From NCBI GenBank assembly GCA_017303975.1, contig JAFLBG010000023.1:1-52110 (forward strand): a DNA stretch of 52,110 bases. Direction: 5' to 3'. Positions 37,183 through 45,513 of this stretch are shown piece after piece. The first letter of the stretch is position 1. Each line of letters opens with the position of its first letter. Source of the stretch: Bacteroidota bacterium (lineage in GTDB: Bacteria > Bacteroidota > Bacteroidia > JAFLBG01). The position numbers were made by a program, and so were the translations under genes. Under the pieces are notes generated by a model that did not search any database, was not told the origin of the DNA, and was given only the letters and a program-made list of their open reading frames with translations.

Positions 37183-38381
37183 AGTCCGCTATTAAATTTT
37201 TTATAAAAATCAATTAATTTTTGGCTAATAAACTCTGTGTTAAATTCTTTTTCTACTAGCAATCGTGCATTTTTCGCGACTGTTTTTAGCTTGTCATTGT
37301 TAACTATCAACTCACTAATTTTTTTAATAAATTCTTCCGGGTTGTTTGCAATAATAATGTTGTTTTCATCGAAACACGGAATGCCTTCCATTCCAATAGA
37401 CGTTGAAACAACCGGAGTGCCAAGCGCCATCGATTCAATTATTTTAATGCGTATGCCACTGCCTGCAAAAAGTGGAACAACCAATATATCTGCTTCGGAA
37501 ATAAATTCTTTTGCATCAATAACTTCTCCGTGAATAAAAATATTTTGTGTTTCGAGTTTATGTAAGTTGTCTGGAGTGTTTCTACCTGCAACATGCAATT
37601 CTAGGTTGTGGTTTTGTTTAACCAGGCTATGCCAAACGGTATTGATAAACCATAGAAGTCCATTGTAGTTTGGTTGCCAATCCAGTGCTCCAATGAATCC
37701 AATTTTTTTTACGCATGAAGACTTTGCTGCGTAATTGTAGTTTTTAACTGAAATGCCAAAACTTAAATCTTCTATTGGTTTTGTTATTGATTTTTGCTGG
37801 AAATAACGAGTATCTTCTTTACTAATCGAAATTATTCCATCTACTTTATTTAGCGCTTCAATTTCAAAATGTTTAAGTCGTTTTGTTTGAATTGTTAAGT
37901 ATGCTTTTTTTAATGGGTTTGAAATTTTTTTGGTTAATCGTTCCCAAATTAAATGCTCTACATTATGCGACCTTAAAATTATTTTTATGTTGTGTTTTTT
38001 TATAATGCTTATGTAGGGCGCAGTATAAATGCTTTCTAAATGAACAATGTCAAATTTTTCGTTTTCAAGTATTTTTTCTATTCGTTTCTCAAATTCTTTA
38101 GAGTAGAACCGTTCAATATGATAGGATTGTTTGCTAAATAAATTTAATAAGGCTTTTATAGGCTTTATTGCAGTATCAATAAAATAAGATTCGAATTTTG
38201 TTTTGTTTTTATACTCATTGGCAATGTCGGCTTCTGCTATAAAGTGCTTAGAAGTATTTAGTGCAATAACTTTAACAGTATGCTTTTGCAGTAAAATACT
38301 TTCTGTAATGGCATTCATGGCAATGCAGCCGCCATCTTTAGCGGGAATAGGAACTCTATAGCATATTTGAAGAATATTCAC
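37179..38381 (-). CDS. GT4-family glycosyltransferase
   Basis: A 400-residue GT-B enzyme. N-terminal ICYRVPIPAKDGGCIAMN is the acceptor-side loop; C-terminal IGFIGALDWQPNYNGLLWF and VPLFAGSGIRIKIIESMAL are the donor-binding parts. It begins at the base following the LptF/LptG permease gene and overlaps its sister gene downstream. Both glycosyltransferases are alike in length and layout and may act in succession on one glycan. Donor unknown. Confidence 0.85.
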   Translation of the reverse strand: MNILQICYRVPIPAKDGGCIAMNAITESILLQKHTVKVIALNTSKHFIAEADIANEYKNKTKFESYFIDTAIKPIKALLNLFSKQSYHIERFYSKEFEKRIEKILENEKFDIVHLESIYTAPYISIIKKHNIKIILRSHNVEHLIWERLTKKISNPLKKAYLTIQTKRLKHFEIEALNKVDGIISISKEDTRYFQQKSITKPIEDLSFGISVKNYNYAAKSSCVKKIGFIGALDWQPNYNGLLWFINTVWHSLVKQNHNLELHVAGRNTPDNLHKLETQNIFIHGEVIDAKEFISEADILVVPLFAGSGIRIKIIESMALGTPVVSTSIGMEGIPCFDENNIIIANNPEEFIKKISELIVNNDKLKTVAKNARLLVEKEFNTEFISQKLIDFYKKFNSGL

Positions 38382-39833
38382 TTAGGCTATCTTGTTTTTT
38401 GGTTTGAACAATTTTTTAATGGGCTCTATGTAAGCGTCTATATCAAAAAGAGCAGAGTCGGTAGTTGATTTATAGGTTAAGAAAATTCCAATTGGCAGCA
38501 ATACACAAGATGCCAACCACATTCCTTGAAATGGTGGTACTTCTGCTTCTTTTGCCAGTTTTTCGCCTGTTATAGAAAGTACGTGAAATATGATAAAAAA
38601 GATAACCGAAACAATAGCGGGCATTCCAAATCCTCCTTTACGAATAATTGCTCCTAATGGAGCGCCAATAAAGAAAAGTATAATACATGCAAATGATAGT
38701 GTAAATTTTCGATGCCACTCTATCTTGTAACGTGCAATTGCATATTCATCCATTTCAATGTCGTTGATGAGCGATTCGTTGTAGGCTTTGGCGCTTCTTG
38801 CAATGTTTAATGCAGTTTCGTATATATTCATTTCGCTGCCTGCTAATTTTTTTTGAGTAGGCGAAAGTCCTATTTTCTTTGCTAATATAGAGTTGGGGTT
38901 GATAGGGAGCGAGTCGTTGTGCGAAATGTATTGGGCACTTTTGGCGTAGTAATTTTTTAAAATTTCTTTGTGAAAATCAGATTTCCTTTTGACATTTTTA
39001 TAATACATACTATCTATTCCATCTTCTAGTTGGGCAATAGTTAGCATATCAAAATTATTTTTAAACAAATCCTCGTCCGTACGATGCAATTGAAAGCCTG
39101 ATAAATCAAAATAGATAGTGTATGTATCAAATGTGTTGGTCATGTGAGGGCGAGTTATTCTGCTTCTTGCATCCGTTAACATTTCTTCGTAACTATTGCC
39201 ACGGAACAAGGTTAAAATAAGATACAGCTTGTCATTAGAAAAGCTCATCTTGCCCGAATCTGCATAAATAACTTTTGTATTGCCGTTGTTTTGCGTGTGG
39301 TCGTATATTAATATTTTTTCTAAACTCTTGCCATCTTTTCCTTTTTTCTCAACCCGAATGCTGTAGCCCTCAATGCCACTGTAAAACATTTTTTCTTTTA
39401 AATTGAATGCCGGCTTAGACTCTCTTAAATCGTACAGGAGAGCGTTCATTTTTAAATTTACAATTGGCAAAACATTATTGGAAAAATAGAATGCAGATAT
39501 AGATATAAGTATGGTTGTATAAATAAGAGGTTTCATAATTTGCTTAAGAGACATGCCTGCCGATTTCATAGAAACCAATTCGTATTGCTCGGATAAATTT
39601 CCAAAGGTCATCATGGACGAAAGCAATATAGCCAAAGGCATTGCGAGTGCTACTAATTTAGCCGATGCATAAAATAACAACTTTGCAATTACAATAAATT
39701 CAAATCCTTTACCAACTAAATCATCTACATACTTCCATAAAAATTGCATTACGAGTATAAAAACGGAAATGAAAAAAGTTGCCACAAATGGACCTAAAAA
39801 AGAGCGAACCATAAATTTGTGTAACGTTTTCAT
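38382..39833 (-). CDS. LptF/LptG-family permease
   Basis: A 483-residue inner-membrane protein of the YjgP/YjgQ (LptF/LptG) family, the permease half of the lipopolysaccharide transporter LptB2FG. Three N-terminal membrane segments (SFLGPFVATFFIS, LLFYASAKLVALAMPLAIL) precede a periplasmic beta-jellyroll domain, then three C-terminal segments (FTLSFACIILFFIGAPLGA). Bacteroidota often carry single LptF/LptG proteins. Directly followed by two glycosyltransferases and ribBA on the same strand. The ATPase LptB is not adjacent. Confidence 0.87.
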   Translation of the reverse strand: MKTLHKFMVRSFLGPFVATFFISVFILVMQFLWKYVDDLVGKGFEFIVIAKLLFYASAKLVALAMPLAILLSSMMTFGNLSEQYELVSMKSAGMSLKQIMKPLIYTTILISISAFYFSNNVLPIVNLKMNALLYDLRESKPAFNLKEKMFYSGIEGYSIRVEKKGKDGKSLEKILIYDHTQNNGNTKVIYADSGKMSFSNDKLYLILTLFRGNSYEEMLTDARSRITRPHMTNTFDTYTIYFDLSGFQLHRTDEDLFKNNFDMLTIAQLEDGIDSMYYKNVKRKSDFHKEILKNYYAKSAQYISHNDSLPINPNSILAKKIGLSPTQKKLAGSEMNIYETALNIARSAKAYNESLINDIEMDEYAIARYKIEWHRKFTLSFACIILFFIGAPLGAIIRKGGFGMPAIVSVIFFIIFHVLSITGEKLAKEAEVPPFQGMWLASCVLLPIGIFLTYKSTTDSALFDIDAYIEPIKKLFKPKNKIA

Positions 39834-39927
39834 AGTTTGTTTAGATGAGAGCTTTTTTGCAATTATTTTATTGGTTACATGTTAAATTTAGTAGAGATTA
39901 TTTGCCAATGTAAATCTCTAGTTTCCG

Positions 39928-39959
39928 TTGTATAATTACCCCCAAAAGTATTATATTTG
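39928..39959 (+). promoter_or_regulatory. Bacteroidota promoter of the lipoprotein gene
   Basis: TTG at 39928-39930 is followed after 21 bases by TATATTTG at 39952-39959, an exact TAnnTTTG -7 element. Transcription would begin near 39966, 18 bases before the ATG. Confidence 0.6.
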
Positions 39960-39983
39960 GTTAACAAATGATACTTATTTAAG

Positions 39984-40454
39984 ATGAAACCTTCAAAAAA
40001 AGTAGCTTCCTTATTTTTAACAATAAGTCTTGTGCTTGTTGTTTTGTTTTCTTGCAAAAAGAAAGAAACGGAAGAGCCTCCTGTAGTTGATGAACCTACT
40101 AAAGCCAATAAGGAGCTTCTTATTAATAAGAACTGGAAGATGACTTCACTTATGTTTGGTACAATTGATTTTTATTCTACCATTGCAGCCTGCGAAAGCG
40201 ATGATATAAGCATTTTTTCGGCTGACAGTACTTTTGTAATTGATGAAGGGCTTACAAAGTGCAATACTGCCGATCCTCAAACAAAAAGCACCGGAGTGTG
40301 GATTTTTATTGATAATGATACCAAATTGGTAATGACACCCACTACCGGAAATCCTGATACAGGAGCCATTGTTCAATTAGATGAAAGTGTTTTTAAGTTG
40401 AGAGTTAAAGTGCCTCCTTATGGCGAAGCAGTTGCTACATTTTCTAAGCAATAG
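39984..40454 (+). CDS. Small lipoprotein, lipocalin-like
   Basis: A 156-residue exported lipoprotein: hydrophobic signal (residues 8-22) and lipobox LFSC with Cys24, followed by Lys-rich then Glu/Pro-rich linker, the usual surface-export layout. The rest (NKNWKMTSLMFGTIDFY, STGVWIFIDNDTKLVM) resembles the lipocalin-like domains common in Bacteroidota lipoproteins. Function unknown. It has its own promoter and is followed 5 bases later by a GT2 gene. Confidence 0.72.
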   Translation: MKPSKKVASLFLTISLVLVVLFSCKKKETEEPPVVDEPTKANKELLINKNWKMTSLMFGTIDFYSTIAACESDDISIFSADSTFVIDEGLTKCNTADPQTKSTGVWIFIDNDTKLVMTPTTGNPDTGAIVQLDESVFKLRVKVPPYGEAVATFSKQ

Positions 40455-40459
40455 ACAAG

Positions 40460-41206
40460 ATGATTAAGAATAAAAAAATAGTAGTTGTTCTTCCGGCTTA
40501 CAATGCAGAGCTTACATTAGAAAAAACATACAAAGAAATACCCTTTGATATTGTGGATGATGTAGTTTTGGTTGATGATGCAAGTAGCGACAAAACTGTT
40601 GAGGTTGGAAAGAGAATAGGAATTAAACACATCATTCGACACGAAAAAAACAAGGGATACGGTGGAAATCAAAAAACCTGTTACGATAAGGCGTTAGAAC
40701 TCAATGCAGATATTGTAATTATGCTGCATCCCGATTATCAATATACTCCGTTGCTAATAAGCTCTATGTCTTATATTATTGCAAACGATTTATACCCGGT
40801 AGTTTTTGGTTCGAGAATTTTGGGCAATGGAGCATTGAAAGGCGGAATGCCTTTATATAAATATATATTTAATCGAATGCTAACATTGAGTCAGAATATA
40901 TTAATCGGACAGAAATTATCTGAATACCACACCGGCTACAGAGCCTTTTCCGGGGATGCTATTAGAGCGGTAAACTACCATGCCAACTCCAATGATTTCG
41001 TGTTTGATAACCAAATGATATCGCAGTTATTTATGAAGGGGTTTAATATTGCCGAAATAACCTGTCCTACAAAATACTTTCCGGAAGCATCTTCTATCAA
41101 TTTTAGAAGAAGCATGCAATACGGACTAGGTGTATTGGGCGTTTCGTTCAAACACTTTTTAAACAGGTTGGGAGTGCTTAAATCGGATATCTACAAAGAC
41201 AAATAG
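40460..41206 (+). CDS. GT2-family glycosyltransferase
   Basis: A 248-residue GT-A glycosyltransferase of the dolichyl/undecaprenyl-phosphate sugar transferase kind. Early residues VVLPAYNAELTLEKTY and VLVDDASSDKTVEVG are the UDP-sugar site, and IVIMLHPDYQYTP supplies the metal-binding acidic pocket. No membrane anchor is evident. It follows the lipoprotein gene by 5 bases, so the two are probably co-transcribed. Convergent with the helicase at 41225. Confidence 0.88.
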   Translation: MIKNKKIVVVLPAYNAELTLEKTYKEIPFDIVDDVVLVDDASSDKTVEVGKRIGIKHIIRHEKNKGYGGNQKTCYDKALELNADIVIMLHPDYQYTPLLISSMSYIIANDLYPVVFGSRILGNGALKGGMPLYKYIFNRMLTLSQNILIGQKLSEYHTGYRAFSGDAIRAVNYHANSNDFVFDNQMISQLFMKGFNIAEITCPTKYFPEASSINFRRSMQYGLGVLGVSFKHFLNRLGVLKSDIYKDK

Positions 41207-41224
41207 ATTTGGTTGCTTAACGAA

Positions 41225-42544
41225 TTATTTTCTTTTTCTGCCCTGTTTTTTCTCTAACGCCATTCTTCGTTTATACGGCCCGCCTAGATTAATTTTCATG
41301 TTTTTTCCTTTCTTCTCGTGGAAAGCACCTTTCGATTTTTTTATTGTGCTGCTCTTGTAATAACCCTTGTCAAACAAAACAGGTTTTTCGTCTTCGGTAT
41401 ATTTAGTAGATATTTTAACATCCTTGGGCAGTTCTACGATAGGAATTTCTTTATTCATGTAGGTTTCTATCTGCACTTGAAACTCTTTTTCTGCCTCACT
41501 AATAAATGTAATAGATGCCCCTGTTTTATCGGCTCTGCCGGTTCTTCCTATTCGGTGAATATAATCTGTTGCAATATCCGGTGTATCGAAGTTTATAACG
41601 TGTGTAATGTTTTCAATATCTAAACCTCTGGCTATAATATCTGTAGCAATTAGTACTCGTAATTCTCCGCTACCAAATTGTTGTATAGCTCCAAAACGCT
41701 GTGGTTGGGTTTTGTTAGAGTGTATTACACCCAATTGATTTGGAAATTTATTCGAAATTTCTGTATATAAATTGTCCGCAAGCCTTTTGCTCTTTACAAA
41801 AACAAGCACTCTGTTTAGCTCGGGATGATTCTTAAGAAGGTGTTCCAGTAAATTTACTTTTGTGTGAAAATTAGGTACATAATAGGCCGTTTGCTCAATT
41901 TTTTCAACCGGTGTTGAATAATTAGCAATAGCAACCGTTACAGGAGCAATAACAAATTCCGATATAATTTTTTTTACATCATCGCTCATGGTTGCCGAAA
42001 ACAGTAGCGTTTGTCGCTTTTTAGGAAGCGCATCAATTAAATTTACCAACTGTGTTCGGAATCCTAGATTAAACATTTCGTCCACTTCATCAATTACCAA
42101 TGTTTGAATCGATTTCCATCGTAAAATTCCGGTAAGTGCTAAATCCATTAATCTTCCGGGAGTACCAACTAAAATATCCAATCCATTGTACACAACTGTT
42201 TTTTGTGTGTTTATATTTGTTCCGCCATACACGCCTGCAAATCGCACTGATACGTATTTTGAGAGTTTTTCTATTTCTTTTACAATTTGCAGCACAAGCT
42301 CTCTGGTGGGCACTACAATTAGTATTCTTGGCTGTCTTTCTTCCGAATATTTAAGTTGTCGGAGTATAGGCAATAAGTATGCAAATGTTTTTCCAGTACC
42401 GGTTTGTGCAACACCAATAACATTTTTTCCGGACATAATAACCGGAAAGCTTTTTTCCTGAATTGGAGTGGGGTATATGTATCCCAATTCCGATAGAGCG
42501 TTTAAAAGTTGCTTACTTAAATTTAATTGGTCGAAAGTAATCAT
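41225..42544 (-). CDS. DEAD-box RNA helicase, RhlE-like, with DEVD motif
   Basis: A 439-residue RNA helicase. Motifs are AQTGTGKTFAYLLP (Walker A), PTRELVLQ, LFSATMS, VFVKSKRLADNL and HRIGRTGRADKTG. Motif II reads DEVD (VIDEVDEMFNLGF) instead of DEAD. The end is short and strongly basic (KKSKGAFHEKKGKNMK to GRKRK), presumably RNA-binding, without the Gly/Ser-rich tail or DbpA domain of the helicase at 3371. Likely role in ribosome assembly or RNA decay. Confidence 0.9.
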   Translation of the reverse strand: MITFDQLNLSKQLLNALSELGYIYPTPIQEKSFPVIMSGKNVIGVAQTGTGKTFAYLLPILRQLKYSEERQPRILIVVPTRELVLQIVKEIEKLSKYVSVRFAGVYGGTNINTQKTVVYNGLDILVGTPGRLMDLALTGILRWKSIQTLVIDEVDEMFNLGFRTQLVNLIDALPKKRQTLLFSATMSDDVKKIISEFVIAPVTVAIANYSTPVEKIEQTAYYVPNFHTKVNLLEHLLKNHPELNRVLVFVKSKRLADNLYTEISNKFPNQLGVIHSNKTQPQRFGAIQQFGSGELRVLIATDIIARGLDIENITHVINFDTPDIATDYIHRIGRTGRADKTGASITFISEAEKEFQVQIETYMNKEIPIVELPKDVKISTKYTEDEKPVLFDKGYYKSSTIKKSKGAFHEKKGKNMKINLGGPYKRRMALEKKQGRKRK

Positions 42545-42552
42545 AGGTGTTT

Positions 42553-42933
42553 TTAGTCTTCGTAAAAATCTTTTAATGCGCCCAAGTAGTTTTTGTTCCA
42601 GCCTTCTACAATGTCATCATATGCTTCAGTAGGAATATTGGTGTGTCTTAGCTCTAAAGAAGTGCCTTTTTCATGGGCATGTAGCAATATGGTTACAATC
42701 GAATCTTCCGAATCATCGCCAAAGTACCACTGTTGAACAATTTTTTTGTTTTCTACAAATTCAATGTTTTTTCCGGTAATGTTATCTTCCCACAACGAAA
42801 ATTCCGATCCGGGCTCTGTACTCATTATTGCGGGCTCTCCGCTCCATAATAGTATAGTGGAGGGGGTAGTAAGCGCCAAATAAACTTCTTCCGGAGTTGC
42901 AGGTATAGCAAAATATTTTTTATAATCTGGCAT
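42553..42933 (-). CDS. START-like (AHSA1-type SRPBCC) domain protein
   Basis: A 126-residue cytoplasmic protein of the START-like/AHSA1 superfamily (PATPEEVYLALTTPSTILLW, then WEDNITGKNIEF, and C-terminal WNKNYLGALKDFYED). These bind hydrophobic ligands or act as co-chaperones; function here unknown. The frame is open from a TTG at 42957; the ATG at 42933 gives MPDYKKYFAIP, the usual beginning of this Bacteroidota family, and is preferred. It is 8 bases upstream of the helicase start on the same strand. Confidence 0.75.
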   Translation of the reverse strand: MPDYKKYFAIPATPEEVYLALTTPSTILLWSGEPAIMSTEPGSEFSLWEDNITGKNIEFVENKKIVQQWYFGDDSEDSIVTILLHAHEKGTSLELRHTNIPTEAYDDIVEGWNKNYLGALKDFYED

Positions 42934-43101
42934 ATCTAATTTGGTTGAATACGCCAAAAATACTCTTTTTAAGCCAATTAACTCAGCTCATTTTCAAACT
43001 ATGCGCATAGTGATAGTTTCTGTCTTGCAAATTTTTCCGTAATTACACACATTAACTCAAGTAAGAAAACCCAGTAAGAGAAAGAATACACTTGGAAATC
43101 T

Positions 43102-43137
43102 TAGCGTTTGTGCGATTTTGAAGCGTTGCAAACGCTA
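43102..43137. repeat. Inverted repeat in the gap before the TPR gene
   Basis: TAGCGTTTG and CAAACGCTA form a perfect 9-bp inverted repeat with an 18-base spacer, in the 264 bases between the START-like and TPR genes. The spacer also contains GCGTTG, a near copy of the arm. Nothing else recognisable is in this gap. It marks the approximate change from core-type to accessory-type gene content. Confidence 0.4.
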
Positions 43138-43197
43138 TGGTCAAAGCATTCTCGTTACTAGTCTTTTCTTCTTTATAATAAAATGAGATTGTTGTAA

Positions 43198-44225
43198 TTA
43201 AAATTTTCTGTTGTAATTTGAATACCATTTCGATAATGCCTCAACTTTATCTTTGTTGTCTTTTAGCCAAATGAATATTTTTTCATCTTCTTTTGATTGA
43301 GTAATATAATAGCTAAAAGCCTCAATATGCTTGTCGTTTGTCATTGAATAAAAGAAGTCTACATAATAATTCCACCAAAAACCTTTATTGTCTTTTTTCA
43401 ATTCTCCTAAAACAGAAAAGAATGATTTCGTGTTATCAGCAAATAGTTCGTATTCTGTTTTCTTTTCATTTTCCTCTAAATTTTTTGATGCCTCTAGAAG
43501 AGAAAGCATTAGTTCTGCTGCACGAAATTCGTCAGATTCTTTATTGTCTGATAGTGTTATAGTTGTTGATTTTTCATTTTCTTTTTTTACACCTTTTTTA
43601 AGTTCAAAGTCTAATAGTTCATAAGCGGCTTTTGTTCTATTTCCATTGGGTTCGAGCAATAGGAAATTGTAAAGTGCTAAAAGTGATTTTACTCTATTAC
43701 CTTGTTCGCTCATAACATAGCCTAATAGCAAATGGCTGCTTGCATGTGAAGGTTTAATTTTTAAAGAATTTTGTAAGGCTAGTTCAGCGTCCTTATATTC
43801 TTTTAAGCTATAAGAAGTATAACCTAAATTATAATATAATAAATGATTATTGGGAAACTCCTTGATAGCCTTTTCATAAGTCTTAATAGCCTCTTTTGAT
43901 TTACCTAACATATCAAAAGCGGTGCCTTTTAGTATATACGCTTGGTCTATATAGTTTGATTTAGCGGATATAACATAATCACTGTGTTCAATTGCTTTTT
44001 CGTAATCTTTTAAAGCAAAATAGGTTGATGAAATTTCATAGTTAGCAAGAGGTGATTTTTTGTCAACTTGCAATGCTTTTTTATATTGTTCAATGGCACC
44101 TTTGTAGTCGCCATTGTCATAAAGTTTAACTCCTTGGTCAACGAAGTTTTGTAGTTCGTTGTTTTGTCCGAAAGCTTTACAAATAAATAATGTAAAGATT
44201 AAAATTGTTTTGATGTTTTTTTCAT
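43198..44225 (-). pseudogene. Exported TPR-repeat protein, start displaced by one base at an A7 tract
   Basis: A protein of about 340 residues with at least five tetratricopeptide repeats (AIEQYKKALQVDKKSPLANY, AIEHSDYVISAKSNYIDQAY, AIKTYEKAIKEFPNNHLLYY, AELALQNSLKIKPSHASSHL), usually a protein-interaction scaffold. Its frame continues upstream to 44397 only through sequence that does not look coding. The expected signal peptide begins in another phase: an ATG at 44225 is followed by seven A (44216-44222). One extra A would join MKK to NIKTILIFTLFICKAFGQ, a textbook exported leader. As printed, the ATG frame ends after nine codons. This is therefore a frameshifted start, a phase-variable gene, or a sequencing error. 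The remaining frame is intact. Confidence 0.65.
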
Positions 44226-44399
44226 TGTTGTTACCATTTAAAGTTAAATTTAAAAAACTGAACGCGCAGCTGTAGCTGCTTGTCGATTTTCTATTTTTAA
44301 TTGGCTCAACTTTGGGGAAGCTTACACATGGGCTTCGGCATAAATTAAGGTGCTTCGCCCATTTCTTTTTTGCCTTCGCTAAAAAACATTTGTACATTT

Positions 44400-44471
44400 A
44401 ATCAACAGTTCTGCAAGTAGACAAGTAGGTGCAAGAAAGTGCCGCCTGTGCTTGCTTGGGGAACGTTAGGC
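44400..44471 (+). other. Possible attC remnant bordering the cassette on its left
   Basis: AATCAAC resembles the left attC core (RYYYAAC, one mismatch). Inward pairs GTTC/GAAC (44408-44411 with 44461-44464) and CAAG/CTTG (44414-44417 with 44451-44454) would fold towards the perfect right core GTTAGGC at 44465-44471. About 72 bases, in the normal attC size range. The right core is certain; the left half is weak. Confidence 0.35.
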
Positions 44472-45507
44472 ACAATTATTAAACGACACCGTAACTAAAT
44501 AATGGCAACAAGAAAAAGCACAACACAGACACCCAAGGAGACAGCTATTTTGACAATAAGTAATGCTGACTTTGTTGGTAAATTAGAAAAGCGAATTGAA
44601 ATTGGCGAAGAGATATTTAATCGTAACATTTCAAATCAAAATGAACTAACAACTGCGAACTCTGATTACAAGTTATGGACCGACTATAACTTTGAAATGC
44701 TTAAACAAGTATTTAACATTGAAATCAACGATTATATGGACTCATATAATCACGCAGGGTACACATTTATGGGTCAGATGGGCGAAGTTCAAGGAAATCC
44801 AGTACAGACATTTAAGAATTTAGTGAAGTACAAATTGGACAACCTGAAAAGCTTACTGACAAGAGCGGAATTACTTAAATCGCAAGTAGCGACAAGTACA
44901 CCAGTTTCAGTATCGACAGCTAAACCGTCAGTTTCAAGAACAGAAGTTTTTATTGTACACGGACACGATGAAGCAGCAAAAACAAAAACAGCACGGTTTA
45001 TTGAAAAGTTAGGATTGACACCAATCATACTTCACGAACAAGCTAGTGGTAGCAAGACAGTAATTGAAAAAATTGAAGCATACTCGAATGTAGGTTTTGG
45101 CATTATACTTTATACACCTTGCGACATCGGAGCGAAAAGAGAAGAAAATCCTAAATTGAAAAATAGAGCAAGACAAAATGTTGTTTTTGAACACGGTTTT
45201 TTAATTGGAAAAATTGGAAGACAAAATGTTTGCGCATTGGTGAAAGACGACATTGAAACGCCAAACGACATTTCTGGAGTAGTCTATGTAAAAATGGACG
45301 AGGATGATGCGTGGCATTTAAAAGTTGCACGCGAATTGCGAAACTCAGGCTATGAAATTGATATGAACAAATTATAACTGTGCCTAACAGCAGCTACCCA
45401 AAAGTGGCGGTTCAGTGGTTAAATCAAGCTTTGTGCTTCTATCAAAGTTTCTGCTTGGTTGACAGTGAAGTGCTTCGAAATCGCCACCTTCGGGTAGCTG
45501 CAAAACG
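44466..45507 (+). mobile_element. Integron-type gene cassette carrying a TIR-like gene
   Basis: The cassette starts at the TTAGGC of a GTTAGGC core (44465-44471) and ends at the G of GTTATAG (45507). Its own attC begins 4 bases after the TIR gene stop with GCCTAAC, the exact complement of the core at the cassette's front. This is the diagnostic relation produced when a circular cassette is integrated. The match extends to ten bases: GTTAGGCACA at 44465-44474 and TGTGCCTAAC at 45379-45388. One gene fills it, in the usual cassette orientation. No integrase gene is in the window. Confidence 0.72.
44502..45377 (+). CDS. TIR-like nucleotide-binding protein (PF10137 / CAP12-type)
   Basis: A 291-residue protein with a TIR-like domain (about 146-291) of the predicted nucleotide-binding family used as effectors in bacterial anti-phage signalling (CBASS/Pycsar), where it degrades NAD+. 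Visible motifs are VFIVHGHD (His153, His155, Asp156), QASGSKTVIEKI, and QNVVFEHGFLIGKIGR with Glu230 at the expected catalytic position. The N-terminal half (about 15-135) is predicted helical with no recognised domain; the partner sensor or cyclase is absent, so the trigger may lie in this part. The gene is the sole content of an integron-type cassette. Base composition and codon habit differ from the surrounding core genes. Defence function is inference from the family. Confidence 0.78.
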   Translation: MATRKSTTQTPKETAILTISNADFVGKLEKRIEIGEEIFNRNISNQNELTTANSDYKLWTDYNFEMLKQVFNIEINDYMDSYNHAGYTFMGQMGEVQGNPVQTFKNLVKYKLDNLKSLLTRAELLKSQVATSTPVSVSTAKPSVSRTEVFIVHGHDEAAKTKTARFIEKLGLTPIILHEQASGSKTVIEKIEAYSNVGFGIILYTPCDIGAKREENPKLKNRARQNVVFEHGFLIGKIGRQNVCALVKDDIETPNDISGVVYVKMDEDDAWHLKVARELRNSGYEIDMNKL

Positions 45508-45513
45508 TTATAG
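45382..45513 (+). other. attC recombination site of the cassette
   Basis: Left core GCCTAAC (45382-45388) and inner arm GCAGCTACCC (45390-45399) pair with GGGTAGCTGC (45492-45501) and the right core GTTATAG (45507-45513). The stem continues with GTGGCG/CGCCAC, and the internal loop holds a CAAGC/GCTTG pair. About 132 bases with unpaired bases beside the cores, as in known attC folding. The right core differs from the consensus GTTRRRY because it belongs to the neighbouring sequence. Confidence 0.7.

Noticed and set aside
44226-44397. N-terminal extension of the TPR protein in the same frame
   Set aside because: The extension runs through repeat-like noncoding sequence, has no ribosome-binding site and would bury the signal peptide in the middle of the protein.
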